From Oryza sativa Japonica Group (Eukaryota > Streptophyta > Magnoliopsida > Poales > Poaceae): a stretch of 64,000 bases of DNA. A model generated the notes under the pieces. It was not told the origin of the DNA, searched no databases, and saw only the letters and a program-made list of their open reading frames with translations. This document shows, one piece after another, positions 36,231 to 47,426 of the stretch. A program made the translations under genes and the position numbers. Numbering within the stretch: the first letter of the stretch is position 1; each line of letters opens with the position of its first letter. The DNA lies in assembly GCF_034140825.1 (NCBI RefSeq), contig NC_089035.1, positions 38,874,001-38,938,000 of the forward strand, written 5' to 3'.

Positions 36231-39095
36231 TTGATAAGCTAAGATATCTTAGCTTCTAGCTACTAATTCATTTTCAAGTATTAAGGCTATCTAATTGAGT
36301 CGGAAATATTAAGAAATAGCTGGTATGTATCGAATTGCTTCTAAATTCTACTAATTCATTTTCTGAATCCTACCGTTGAGTTTTGCATACTAAAAAAATG
36401 AATATAGACTTTTCGGATAGGCAGATATTCGAGCAGCTGTGCATTTGCTAGAAACTTTTCATTTTACATTGCCAGTTTTACAGAAGATTAGAGTAGATTA
36501 TCCAGCCAGAATGCCAGATGGCCGTCCAGATTCAATGAACTAAACCAATGAACCTACAGTACGGCATGAGACCAATCATGCCTCCATTGATTGATTGATC
36601 GATCCCAAAAGACAGGCGACACACCGGCCTCTGATCAGATCAATCTTTGCTCCCTTAGTGGGCAGTGTCACTCACCACTCTACATGCTGATTTGTCCTTG
36701 CTAATGCTCTACTGCTACCCACTCGCTTGTCGATTTGCAGTCGCCATGAACCTAGCCACGAATCTAGCCCAAATTGGCACTCATCCCCGGAGCTCCCAAA
36801 GCAGAAAGCACCCGACGAGCAAGAGACAGAGGCAATGTGGTGATAAGATCAACAGAGATGCTTTGGCAGAGATCGGCCACGACGTAGATCGATTTCTAGA
36901 GATTAATTTATTAATAGATGGGTTAACCAAATCGCATGGCATCTTCTCATGCGGGTTGACGCAAGCATGCATGGACCCCGTTAATTGGCTTAATTTGTGG
37001 TCTTAATACAGAGGATTACTCAGTTTCAGAGTTTCTATGTGTTGCTCAGGGCAAAGGTTGGATTGGATGATCCGGCAAGCAAAGTAGACGCAACCTTTAA
37101 GCTATAATAATGGCCATAGTTATCTAGCCTTTCAGTGTGTGTGATGTTTACTTGGATGTATCCTTCTAAACTCTGACTGAATTACCAGTTTACCACGCAA
37201 AGGATTGTTAATTTCATGTAGAGTTGAGTTTATTAAAAAGAAAAACATCTGACCATCTCATTCCATGGGCTCCTTGGTTCTGCAGAAGCCATCAGTTCAC
37301 AGGTCTTTTTCCCGACGTTGATCAGTTCACAGTAATAATCCTGTGACTTATGTCATCTTTCAGCAAGAAACCGCAGGCAGAAAAGGCTAAAACCTAGTCA
37401 AGTACAGTCATCAGGAAGAGCTTCTCCGAATACTCGCAGACATTTCGATATGCTTTTATCCCTGAACATATTCCTGCTTATGTGTACAGTATGTTTAGCA
37501 TTTTTTTTTGACGCAATACGCTTAACATGACACACATGATTCCTTTCCTCATTTAATGTACAGAACTATCAATTCAGAATATGTGTTCTTTGCTAATCCC
37601 GAACGATGGAGAAGCTTGGCTTTTAATTATAGTTGATGTGGACGCAAAAATCCTTGTACCTGAATTCCTTGTTTCTGCAGTTTTTGATCGGTTGCCTACA
37701 AGCTGGAACAGCAATGGCGTCTGCTGCTCATTTGCTTGCTGATTTCAACAATTGGCTATGCTATGGGATATCAAGAACAGCTTTGATCAAAACACTGTGT
37801 GAGTCAGCATCTGACGAGTTCTGATATTGATAGAGGTGGCTGGGGTCCATTAGTATTAGATTAATGATGAGACCTGAGTGTAACACAAGTTCCTTCTAAT
37901 CCTTCTCTTGGCAGATTCTCTTTGAACTGTTGTATCAAGTAAAGGAAATTGGAATGGTTCCTTGTCAACATTAAAGCTGTCACAACACGATGCATGAGTG
38001 GAGTGCTACTCATCTTTTTCTTGTTCAGAGATTCCTAAGATAAAATTTGTTTCATTAAACTGACATAGTACAACTTTAGCACGGTCTTCTAATTAACATA
38101 GAAAATTTTGCCAATGATGTTGTTTACTCGTAACTTGTTGTTTCATTAGTAGGAAAAGCACCTTTCCTCCTAGTACACAACACCTTTCAGTTTCGTAGGA
38201 TAACGTTATAGTATTCCAGGAGGGAAGAACAGCAACTTTTCTTGCGCACACATATATGCTTTTGCAGGTTCTTGGCTTCTTGGGTAATACTAACATTCTG
38301 CCCTCATTTATTTTCTGAAATTGCATCCTGGGAATAGGCATCCAATCAAAAGGCATTTTATTCCCCCTACGAACTCAAATCGTTGAAACGGTTCGGCCGC
38401 CTAATGATGACCCAGAATTTCAGACTTCCCATTCAACAGAATGCTGGTTCCATTGCCAACTTGTAGAGGATGGAAAAGGACGGCAGACAGCAATCCACAG
38501 GTCAATTCATTCCCTATAAGCATGAATCTCTTTTTAATCAGAAGTTTTTTTTTTTAATTTCTTCTGTAAGTTAGTGATTGGAATGGCCCCATAAACTATA
38601 TTCTGCAGAAACCTGTTCAGCTGGGATCAAAAGCAGATGTCAGCATTTTAGATGGCTCATATCCTTATCTGATTAGTACTTATTTTCACCTAAAAACGGC
38701 AACGGATGGAGAAACTGAAGGAAAACAGCTGCCTAGATTGCATATCTTTATATTAGCAGAAACTAAACTGCTGAGTTACATATATGCTAATAAAATGGTC
38801 ACAACATAGCACGGCTCACTCTTCTTTCGTACTCTACAGATCACACTCTTCACCTACACAGTAGCCCCAAAATTTGATGTTAGTAACACAAAGGACAATA
38901 ACATGACAAGATGCTTTTCTTTCATTTACAAAGATAAGACAGAACTATCAGAAAGTGAAGCGCTGATTCCTCAAACATACAGCGTTGTATGCATGTGAAC
39001 AGATAACGGGAGAGAGATGGAAAAAGAAATCACAACAGTGGCAGAGTATTATTAAGGGTGAACTCAAAGCAGACGATTTCTCTCTGAATACTGCT
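36231..39095. other. Intergenic stretch of 2.9 kb, unassigned open frames
   Basis: Contains the 3' side of the kinase gene. Two plus-strand open stretches could be exons or chance: 37633-37824 (after a good acceptor TTTCTGCAG at 37672-37680) and about 38348-38510 (PLRTQIVETVRPPNDDPEFQ, closing at CACAG before GTCAAT). I recognise no family in either and found no way to join them. No tRNA or clear mobile element is visible. Confidence 0.35.
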
Positions 39096-42000
39096 TCACT
39101 TGGTAAAGTGTGGGATGAATTGCCGGGACAAATCTCTGATGTGTTCATTTTCTGACTCAATAAGACGAACAACCTCTCCCATAGAAGGCCGCTGTTCTGG
39201 GTTTATCCTGACACAAAGATATGCAGCTCTTGCTAGATGATACAGCCCATACGTATCGTATGTTTCTGCAATGCGCTCATCAATTAGTTCATGTAGTGCA
39301 AGACTCTCGACCAAAGGTTCAGCCTGAAAATTTTGAGGTGTCAGAAATGAATGGTGCAGGTCTACTGTAAGTAGGTTGACAAAAACAATAAGAAGGATCT
39401 ACTAAAGTGAATACCCATTGTAATATATGTGTACACTGCCCTCCACATTCATCAAGCACCTTGCGACCAGATATCAGCTGGAAAAGAACAATCCCAAAGG
39501 CATAAACATCTGTTCTGACAGAAACTATGCCATATTCAGCATATTCGGGAGCCAAGTATCTGACAATAATGACAAGAAATACTGGTACTGTTAGACCTTA
39601 GAAAACAGGAGCAAAATGTTAGCATAAATTAGAAGATAAAGTTTTATCGGTGAAATAATTTGAGTTTATTCCAACCCTGATTGCCCCAGAATCCTTGTAT
39701 GGATAGAAGCATTGCTAGCCTTCCATTTTGCAAGACCAAAGTCCCCAAGCTGTGATGGTATAACATATACAATCACAGTCAGATTGCATGAAGCATTTGC
39801 ATCTTGAAATAAACAGATAAGCAGTGACTGAGATCTAGTATTCTCCAGATTACCATAGGAACAAAGTCATGTGTCAAAAGTACATTGCTTGGGCGCAAAT
39901 CCCGATGAATAATTGGACCAGCACGACATTCTTCGTGTAGAAAACGCAGCCCTTTTGCTATACCAAGGGCAATAGCATGCCTCTTGTGCCATTCCAGTAA
40001 GTTTGCGTCCTTGTCTATTTCATCAAGTGACGAGCAAAGTAAATTAGCCACCCTTCATCTTCACAATATAAATTACTTTCTGCACATCAACTAAGCTCTT
40101 ACCAAATAAATGCCACTCAAGGGATTTGTTGCATATGTACTCATACACCAAAATGTTGTAGCTTTCTTTGCAACAATACCCAAGCAGCATGACAATATTT
40201 CGGTGCCGGGCAAAGCTGAGAACTTGTACTTCAGAGAAGAACTCAGTATAGCCCTGTGAGCTTGCTTCCTTGCGTACTTTAGCTGCTATGACCTGGCCAT
40301 CCTTGAGTTGGCCCTTGTAAACATGCCCAAACCCACCCTCACCCAGCAAATTCTCATTTGAGAATTCAGACGTTGCAGCTTGAATCTCTGAGAAGGGGAA
40401 TTTCATAGATTCCTTTATGTAAAGAACTGACTTTAGACCACAACCAGCACACAGAACTGGTCGCTCTGATGAATCATAGTGGTAGAACATGTTTCCTTCA
40501 ACACCTTTACCTGTAAGGACAACAGGAGCATATGTAATGTGCGCAAATAGGTATGGTACATGGGCTGTATAAAATCAACTATTGGAGGGTAAAATTGCAC
40601 AATTTTAACTCTGAGAAAAGGTTTTCAAAAGCTCTCTAATTCTATCTGTATGAAATAGCAGAAATACAACCAGGACACAGTGTTTCCTTTTCTTTCTTTA
40701 CACGTTTATCTAGTTTGAAATTTTGAGCAAAGTACACTAGTTGCTAACTTACGATTTTGCTTTACAAAAGAAACATGCCATACCGTTGGACAAGGAATCA
40801 GTTCCGTCAATCGTTGTGAGAGACATGGCGCTCATTGATGGTGTCAAATATGACATGCTGCTCCCGACCACACTGGATGTTTCATGCATCTCGTGATAGC
40901 TTAGAGAGGCAAAATAACTTACAGGTGATGACTTGGTCAACACACTATGAGTGTCAGTATCTAATGTCTCCGAACGCAGGTCGAGTGATACTGCTAGGTG
41001 CTGCAGAGCCTTTACTTCCCCCATGCTTTTGCTCGGTGGAATTGTCCTAATTATCTTCAATGGCTGCACCACCAAGTTATCCTGAAATACTGCCACCTTG
41101 CAGGCAATGTGCTTTTCTAAGTACTTGAAATCTCTCCTGAAGTGCCTAAAAAATTACAAAATAAGTACCTCGTCAAGTATTGAACCAAACAGGCTTAAGA
41201 CTTGTCACACAGATCCTCTCCTGTAATGCAGAGAGGAACTGTGTGGACAGTAATTTGTCTCTGCTGCTAGAATAGAAAGTCTGTAACAATGTTAAACAAG
41301 ACATAATGTGCATACCTATCTAGTACAACCCAAGCAGCTTTGCTGGATTTGACTTCATTGATAATGACAAACTTGGCTGGTGATCCAGGAGATACCTTAA
41401 GGGTCACATTAATCTGAAATAAAAACAACGAGCATCAGAGTGTAACACAATTTTTAGTGCATGTTTTCAATCTAATCGGTGAAGCACTTCATTATCCAGA
41501 CAGAAAAAGGTTGGACAGGGATTACTGGATTAGAGACGAAAGTACTTGCAGTTTTGTTTCATAAAAAGAAGACTTATTTCTCTATGAAATACTCCGTAAA
41601 TGCAAGCATTGGTACCCCGACTTTGCTTAGCTCCTCCACGTCATGACGGAGCTTGTTTTGGTAGAATTCAGCTTTCGCCTTAACCTGATCACTTAGTAAT
41701 CGCAAGTTCGTCCCGGCAAAAGAATCAATACATGCCTTGGTTTGGTATCCCACTAAACAAAGGAAAAATAAAAAGAACTAGTAAGTTTTCAGTAAATGCA
41801 ATCATTACTTTGCTAACATATAACATTCGAAGTAGCACAAACACTCAAACAGGAACTGAATCCATATTTCCAAACATACCTGTACTAAGATGGATAAGGG
41901 TGCACTAGCTAACCATTATTTAAAATCGAATTATTACAGCTTCAGACTAGATATTTTTAAAATGGAACTGTTATCATTGACATTCAATGTGAAATTTCAC

Positions 42001-43098
42001 AAAAGCAGGATCTAAACATATCATCGTATTAATGCTGGACTATCTCTTGAATAAATGAATAGGATTCTGTTTTTGAAACAAGAAAAGAGGAATTCTAACA
42101 GTTTCCTTGTGATGGAATTAGATGTTCAGAAATCCAACTTTGTCTTCAGTGATTCGCTGAATAAAGAATGCATGGATCTTCTTTTTTTCTTCTTTTATTT
42201 TCTTTTTTCCTCTTCGTCACTCTGTTTCCCTTACATGACATTATAGGTTGTCCTACCCAACGAGATGTTGCCCCAATATTGATGACCAACAGCACAGAAT
42301 TGCAGTAGGCACATCTATTTGACATCTCTTTCACTAACAAAACAAGAATGCCACTATAAAAATTCTATCTAAATGTACGATAAAAGTGCTAGTGTGCTAC
42401 AATCCATTCCCACTCTAGAATTTGCACATGTTTAGGCTTCCACTTGTACTCATGTAATACCACTTCAATTGTGGAGTACTATGTAAATGCAAAATGCAAC
42501 TAGACAGCATTTCGGGTAGGTTAATTCGTCTAAGTACAATTTCTGAGCTGTAGGAGTTAACAAAAGAGGGAGTTTTAATTCAAGGAGAAAGAGCTGGGAG
42601 AAGGTAACCCGTGGGAAAAGAAGGGGGAGCGTGGCCCTCACTGGGATTGGTGATGGCGTGGAGCACGCCGAGCACGAGGAGGGAGTCGCCGCCGGCGCGG
42701 AGGATGTCCCCGCGCGTGACCACCGCCCTGAGCGCCATCCTGATCTCCTCCTCCCGGTGGTCCCTCGTCGCGTCGAGCGCCAGCACCACCATCTGCGGCG
42801 GCGGAAGCAGCGGCGGCAGGGCCGCGGGCTGGACCGCTGCCCCGCCGCCCGCAGCGGCGCTCCCATCGGCAGCCTCCGCGGCCACCGACGACGCCGGCGT
42901 GGGGTGGTCGTCCCCGGCCGCGATGACCGAGTACATCGACATGGGCGTGCTGACCGGGGTGCTGGTGGCGCTGCTCCGGTCGTCCCCACGCCCCCGCCGC
43001 CGCCGCCTTCCCCCATCGTGGCCGCCCGGGAGCGAGGCTATTAGTAGGCCGAGGCGGCGGCGCGCGGCGGAGTATATTCGCGACAGCGCGGAGTACAT
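39096..43098 (-). CDS. Receptor-like cytoplasmic kinase with universal-stress-protein-like N-terminus
   Basis: Likely a cytosolic Ser/Thr kinase of the plant group with an adenine-nucleotide-alpha-hydrolase-like N-terminus. Nine exons on minus (43098-42642, 41752-41616, 41413-41316, 41145-40784, 40510-40103, 40014-39854, 39749-39676, 39559-39415, 39323-39096) join in frame to 689 aa. No signal peptide is seen. The N-terminal part has MVVLALDATRDHREEEIRMA and a Rossmann-like segment up to AAWVVLDRHFRRD. A Ser/Thr-rich linker follows, then the kinase from about residue 400: GEGGFGHVYKG, catalytic Lys in VIAAKV, IIHRDLRPSNVLL, LGDFGLAKW, GYLAPEYAEYG and SVRTDVYAFGIVL. All key catalytic residues are present, so it should be active. 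The shortest intron is 88 bp. No ectodomain or membrane helix separates the two halves. Start = the ATG at 43098, in frame through a GC-rich first exon; a more upstream start is possible. Confidence 0.9.
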
Positions 43099-43996
43099 CC
43101 CGCCGCCGCCGCCCTGCTTGCTGCAGGCGCGGGGGGCATCTCGAAGGCGCCGGGGCGGGATATATGGTGGGGCATCTCGCGGGCGATGGCGACGCGGGGG
43201 GTTCTACCGAGGGCGCCCGCGGCGGCGACCCGCAGCAGGTTGCGGTTGTCGCGTTCGCGCGCGCGCGGACGGCTTCGGCTTCGCCGGCGGAGGCGACGAG
43301 ACGAGGCGGCGGAGAGGAGCGGAGACGAAGAACTTTTCCCGTTGCCGTCGGCCGGACACGGCCCAGCGACTTTAGGGCCCATTGCGCGAAGACTATCCGA
43401 TCGCTCGCGCTGAGCATCGTAGGCCGATTTAGCAACTAAGCCCATCCCTTCGAGAAAAGAAAGCCCATGCACGAAATATAATAGGCAACATTTTGGTGTC
43501 CTCTGTTATCGATTATCAACGTGGGAGTAAATCCGACAATTAAGTGCTCTAATACCTCTTCATTTGTAGAGTGTGCAGCGCTACCCATCAAACATGGGTC
43601 ACCCAAATCACATTGAGATATGCTCTATCGTAGGTTTAACCGGAATTAAAACTTTAGATACTGGTCTGCACAATCTAAAAAATTAGTCTGATGGGTGAGA
43701 ATTGTTTTTACCTTTTAGTCGTGCTTCTCCATCATCCTATAACGGTATAGGACTAAATCCAACAATTTAATGGAAATGGAAGATCCGACCAACCACGAAA
43801 CACCACCGACGGAGAATCATACCAAAGCAAACGAGTCAGATCGTAAATCACTATAAATTATAGCAGCAGCACGTGTGGATAGGTGAGAAATTGCTGCAAC
43901 ACGGACCTGACGACCAGCAATCGTGGCCAGTTTCTAGCCATTTATGGCCTGTGATTAATACAGTGTGTGGCCGAACTGATTAAGAGGTGCAGCCGC
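43099..43996. other. Shared upstream region of kinase (-) and thioesterase (+)
   Basis: Divergent promoter region of about 0.9 kb. The kinase side is GC-rich to about 43380 with a weak ATATAT (about 43160). The rest is AT-rich. Open frames within the GC-rich part are mirror images of each other and carry no domain. Confidence 0.5.
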
Positions 43997-44004
43997 CTAT
44001 AAAT
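43997..44004 (+). promoter_or_regulatory. TATA box of the thioesterase gene
   Basis: CTATAAAT lies 103 bp before the ATG at 44100, placing the transcription start near 44030. Confidence 0.65.
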
Positions 44005-44099
44005 TCAGCCTACGGAGTACTGAAACATTCACGATCTCGATCTACGCGGCATCGGAGAGAAGCTGATCGATCTATCGGTGGGGCGCGCGGCCGCGATCG

Positions 44100-47017
44100 A
44101 TGGCGAAGCTGGCAGGCCGCGGCAGCAACGGCGCCACCGACGAGGCGCTGCGGGAGTGGCGGCATCACGGCAGCAAGTTCTACGATACGTTCACCGTCTC
44201 TGGCCTCCGCGTCGACGCCATCCAGCCCGGCCGCGTCCTCTGCTCCTTCACCGTCCCTCCTCGCCTCACGGTACGCTACTAGTAGCTACTACGTCCGTCT
44301 CATTTTAAATACAGTTTTGGTTTTTTCGCGTCCAATTTTAACCGTCCGTTTTATTTAAAAAACTTTTAAAAAAAATTAAAAACATAAGTTAGGAGTAAAG
44401 TACTATTTATGCTTTATCATTTCATAACAATAAAAATACTAATTATAAAAAAATTTCAAATAAGTCGAATGATTAAAATTGGGCGCGGAAACTTATGGCT
44501 CCACTTAAAATAGGACGTAGTGAGTAGTAAACACTCTTTCTGTCGCAATATACATGCATCTAGAATTGTATATAATATTGCGGGCATATTTAGATTGTAG
44601 CGAAAATAAACCTTACCAAAATTTGACAAATTGCCAAAATTTTGGTAGGATTTCTTATGCATTTATTAAATTTGACATTTTTTGCAACTTTACCAAAAAA
44701 ATAGTATAGTTGAAAATAGCATCAATTTGAACAGTCCCTTCATAATACAATGAGTTTAAATGGATAACTGTCCATAGTCGTTTTACTATGAAATATCACA
44801 ATCGATCCTAGATACGCTTATAATAAAATGGAGGGAGTACTTCCTTTCTCCCCAAACAAACAACGCCATTAACATTTTTACATAAGGCTCGACTATTCAT
44901 TTCTCTACTACTTAAAAAATAAAATGTGCTTCCATCGTCCGTAAAAAAAAATAGGCGAAAAAAAACAAGTTTGTCCGATAAAAAAAACCGGGCGAAAAAA
45001 GTGCGAAAAAAAAGAAAAACCAAATATGCCCGATCCAGAAAAAAGGGGGGAAAAACCGGGGAAAAAAACCAAAATTGTCCGATCCAAAAAAAAAACCGGG
45101 CCAACAAAAACGTAAAAAAAAAAGAAAAAACAAAATAGCGATAAAAAAGTCCGACTCGGTCCCGTAAAAAAATAGCGATAAAAATAAAAAAAAGCCCGAC
45201 TCCTCGTTGCGATTCCCTCTCAGAAACAAAAAAAAAGTCCAACTCTAGATCCGAGTCCCACTCCTCTCGGTTTGAGTCCGAGATACTAGGCACCGCTTCT
45301 CTCAGTTTCAATCTATAGCGTGATATTTCATACATCTTGGTAAAAAAAAATTGATATGCCGGATTGAAGATCTGTTTGCAAAAATGGAACCTACATGTCG
45401 AGAGCATTTCATTTTTATATGATTTTAATTTTTGGGTTTGTACATTTGCATTTGAGTCCCTGTAATTTTTATATTTACATTTGAGTCCCTATAATCTTGC
45501 AATAAGGTGCTTTTGGTCCTTTTTTTTTGAAAAAAACAATAAATAAAAGGGATAGAACAAAGGCAGAAAGGTGCATAAAAAGGAAAAGAAAAGCCACACA
45601 AAAAAGAAAATAAACAAAAAAACAACAACAACAAAAGTCTATTTCCCCTAAGTGGTAAAAAAACTATAGATGCAAACGGAAAAAAAATCTAATTTGTATA
45701 AAAGGCAAAAAAAAGTGGCGAAAAAAACGCTATATCCGATTCCTTTAAAAACGGAAAAAAGTCTGATCCCTGTAAAAGCGAAAAAAATCTGAAAAAAATC
45801 TAAAAAAGTTTGTCCGATTCCCTAAGAAAGTGGCAAAAAATAGTTCGTAAAAAATAAAAAGCTGGTTCGTATAAAATAAAAAATGCACGCGAGAAAAACA
45901 ATGAAAAGGGCGAAACAAAGTCCAATTTCTAATCACTATAAATCGCTCTGAAAAAACTGTTAGAAAAAAGCTAAATTGATGGACGCTTGAGTCGGATAGG
46001 ATCCATCGATTTTTTACCATCTACTACACGGTTTTTATTTCGTCATATATTCTCATGTATTGGAAAAAAGCAAAAAATAATATTCAGAAAAAACAGGCAA
46101 AAAAACCACGCGATAAAGTAATTGTTAGAAAAAATAGGCAAAAAACACGCGAGAAAAGCAAAACAAAAAAGGGGAGAAAAATATGGTTTTCGTCATCAGT
46201 AAAAAAAAGGAAAAAACATGCTAGGAAAAAATTGTTAGAAATAAATGCGCTATTTCTGAAAAATAGTTTGAGAAAATCGAGCAAGAAAAAACACCGTTTA
46301 TAAAAAAAACAAGCCGCTCATTAAAATACAAACATTGTCATTGACATGATTATGGATGAAAAACTTATATTATCATTAGAATTTTTTCACCCGTTGTAAC
46401 GCACGGACATTTTGCTAGTTATTTAAAAGTTACAAAAATATTATTTTTTGTCGTAACTTGTTGTTTATCATAAAAGAAACTATAGTTTTAACTTATATTT
46501 TCATATATTTATACTAATTTTTTAATAGTACGAATGATTACACGTTATATATATAAAAAAAAATCATCCGCTCGGATATTTTGGGACGGAGTAGCACACA
46601 TCTACGCTTACATGTGTATACGTATGCTTACGACTCGAAAAATGAGTGAAGAATGCAAGGAGCAAACGCATGCATGGGGGCGCGGTGGCGTCTCTGGTGG
46701 ACCTGGTGGGGTCTGCCGTGTTCTTCGCCGGCGGCTCGCCGAAGACGGGGGTCACCGTCGAGATCACCGTCTCCTACCTCGACGCAGCCCGTGCAAACGT
46801 AAGTACAGTACCCGTGATCGAGCTTCGGCTGCTTCGCGATGGATATTGATCGATCATGCATGCGTGGTCGCAGGAGGAGATCGAGATGGAGGCGAGGGTT
46901 CTGGGCATCGGCGAGACGACCGGGTGCGTCACCGTGGAGGTGAGGAGGAAGGGCGCCGGCGAGGTGCTGGCGCACGGCCGGATCACCAAGTATCTCGCTG
47001 TCTCGAGTAAACTGTGA
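44100..47017 (+). CDS. Hotdog-fold thioesterase (ACOT13-like)
   Basis: These small hotdog proteins hydrolyse acyl-CoA or related thioesters; substrate and compartment are unknown here. Three exons (44100-44270, 46652-46798, 46874-47017) join in phase 0 to 153 aa. The signature [15 protein letters not shown] lies at the start of the central helix, followed by [15 protein letters not shown] and the strand [20 protein letters not shown]. Length matches the family. The exon 2 acceptor at 46650-46651 was chosen because it alone keeps phase; nearby AGs break the frame. Intron 1 is 2.4 kb, contains MITEs and a complete Helitron, and separates the N-terminal 57 codons from the catalytic helix. No clear organelle presequence is seen. 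Confidence 0.88.
44290..44520. mobile_element. MITE in thioesterase intron 1
   Basis: Left end TACGTCCGTCTCATTTTAAA and right end CTTAAAATAGGACGTAGT are imperfect inverted repeats. It is the same general family as 50763-51067 (CATTTTAAGC / GCTTAAAATG ends). Non-coding. Confidence 0.62.
44575..44748. mobile_element. MITE-like block, second copy of the 36034 family
   Basis: Shares ordered blocks with 36034-36230 (AAAATAAACCTTACCAA and ATAGTATAGTTGAAAAT). It appears inserted in a decayed Stowaway whose right end AAAATGGAGGGAGTA lies at 44826-44840. Confidence 0.45.
44902..46418 (+). mobile_element. Non-autonomous Helitron, 1.5 kb, in thioesterase intron 1
   Basis: The 5' end is TCTCTACTACTTAAAA, a typical grass Helitron start. 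The 3' end has a hairpin formed by CCGTTGTAACGCACGG, then CTAG at 46415-46418 followed by T. The interior is strikingly asymmetric: the plus strand has dozens of A-runs separated by short words such as GGCGAAAAA, GTCCGAT and CCGGGC. No Rep/helicase is present. It is in the sense orientation relative to the host gene and wholly intronic. Confidence 0.75.
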
Positions 47018-47368
47018 CGATATATAATACCATCCTGCTAGCTAAGCTTGCAGCAGGCAGGCATGTGCGTAGTGCATACATACATTTGTACAATTAAATA
47101 GCTGATGATTTTTCCATGAAATTTGATGTTTTACTAGTAGTAGATTTAAAAGTTGGCAATATATATCCGTCCCACTCTGCTGAAGGGAGTAGACGGGCGA
47201 ACAGGGGAGGCTGCGAGAACCGAGAGGTGCACGAGCACGAGTCGGGATTTTTCGGCCGCGGTTGGGCCTAAACCACGGTAGCCTGGCTGGATGACGGCCC
47301 ATCAACCTTCTGGCCCAAGAGAGTTCGGGCCCATGTTACGATGCCACGACGGAACTGTGGATGAATAA
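47018..47368. other. Thioesterase 3' region, no further gene
   Basis: AT-rich 3' sequence to about 47165, then mixed sequence with GGGCC motifs (about 47265-47335) up to the next MULE cluster. The motif cluster is promoter-like but no gene start follows. Confidence 0.5.
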
Positions 47369-47426
47369 GTCTATTCTGTCTTCCTCATGTCTTGCCACCG
47401 GTTGAATCGTGCCCCTAAATCGCAAA

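Noticed and set aside
42611-43439. Long plus- and minus-frame ORFs around the kinase start
   Set aside because: They are shadows of the GC-rich first exon of the kinase and its leader; only the minus frame starting at 43098 splices into the kinase.
44930-46310. A-run-rich stretch as a sequencing or assembly artefact
   Set aside because: Short GC words between the runs vary and the whole stretch is bounded by matching Helitron ends in one intron, so it is better explained as a family-specific interior.
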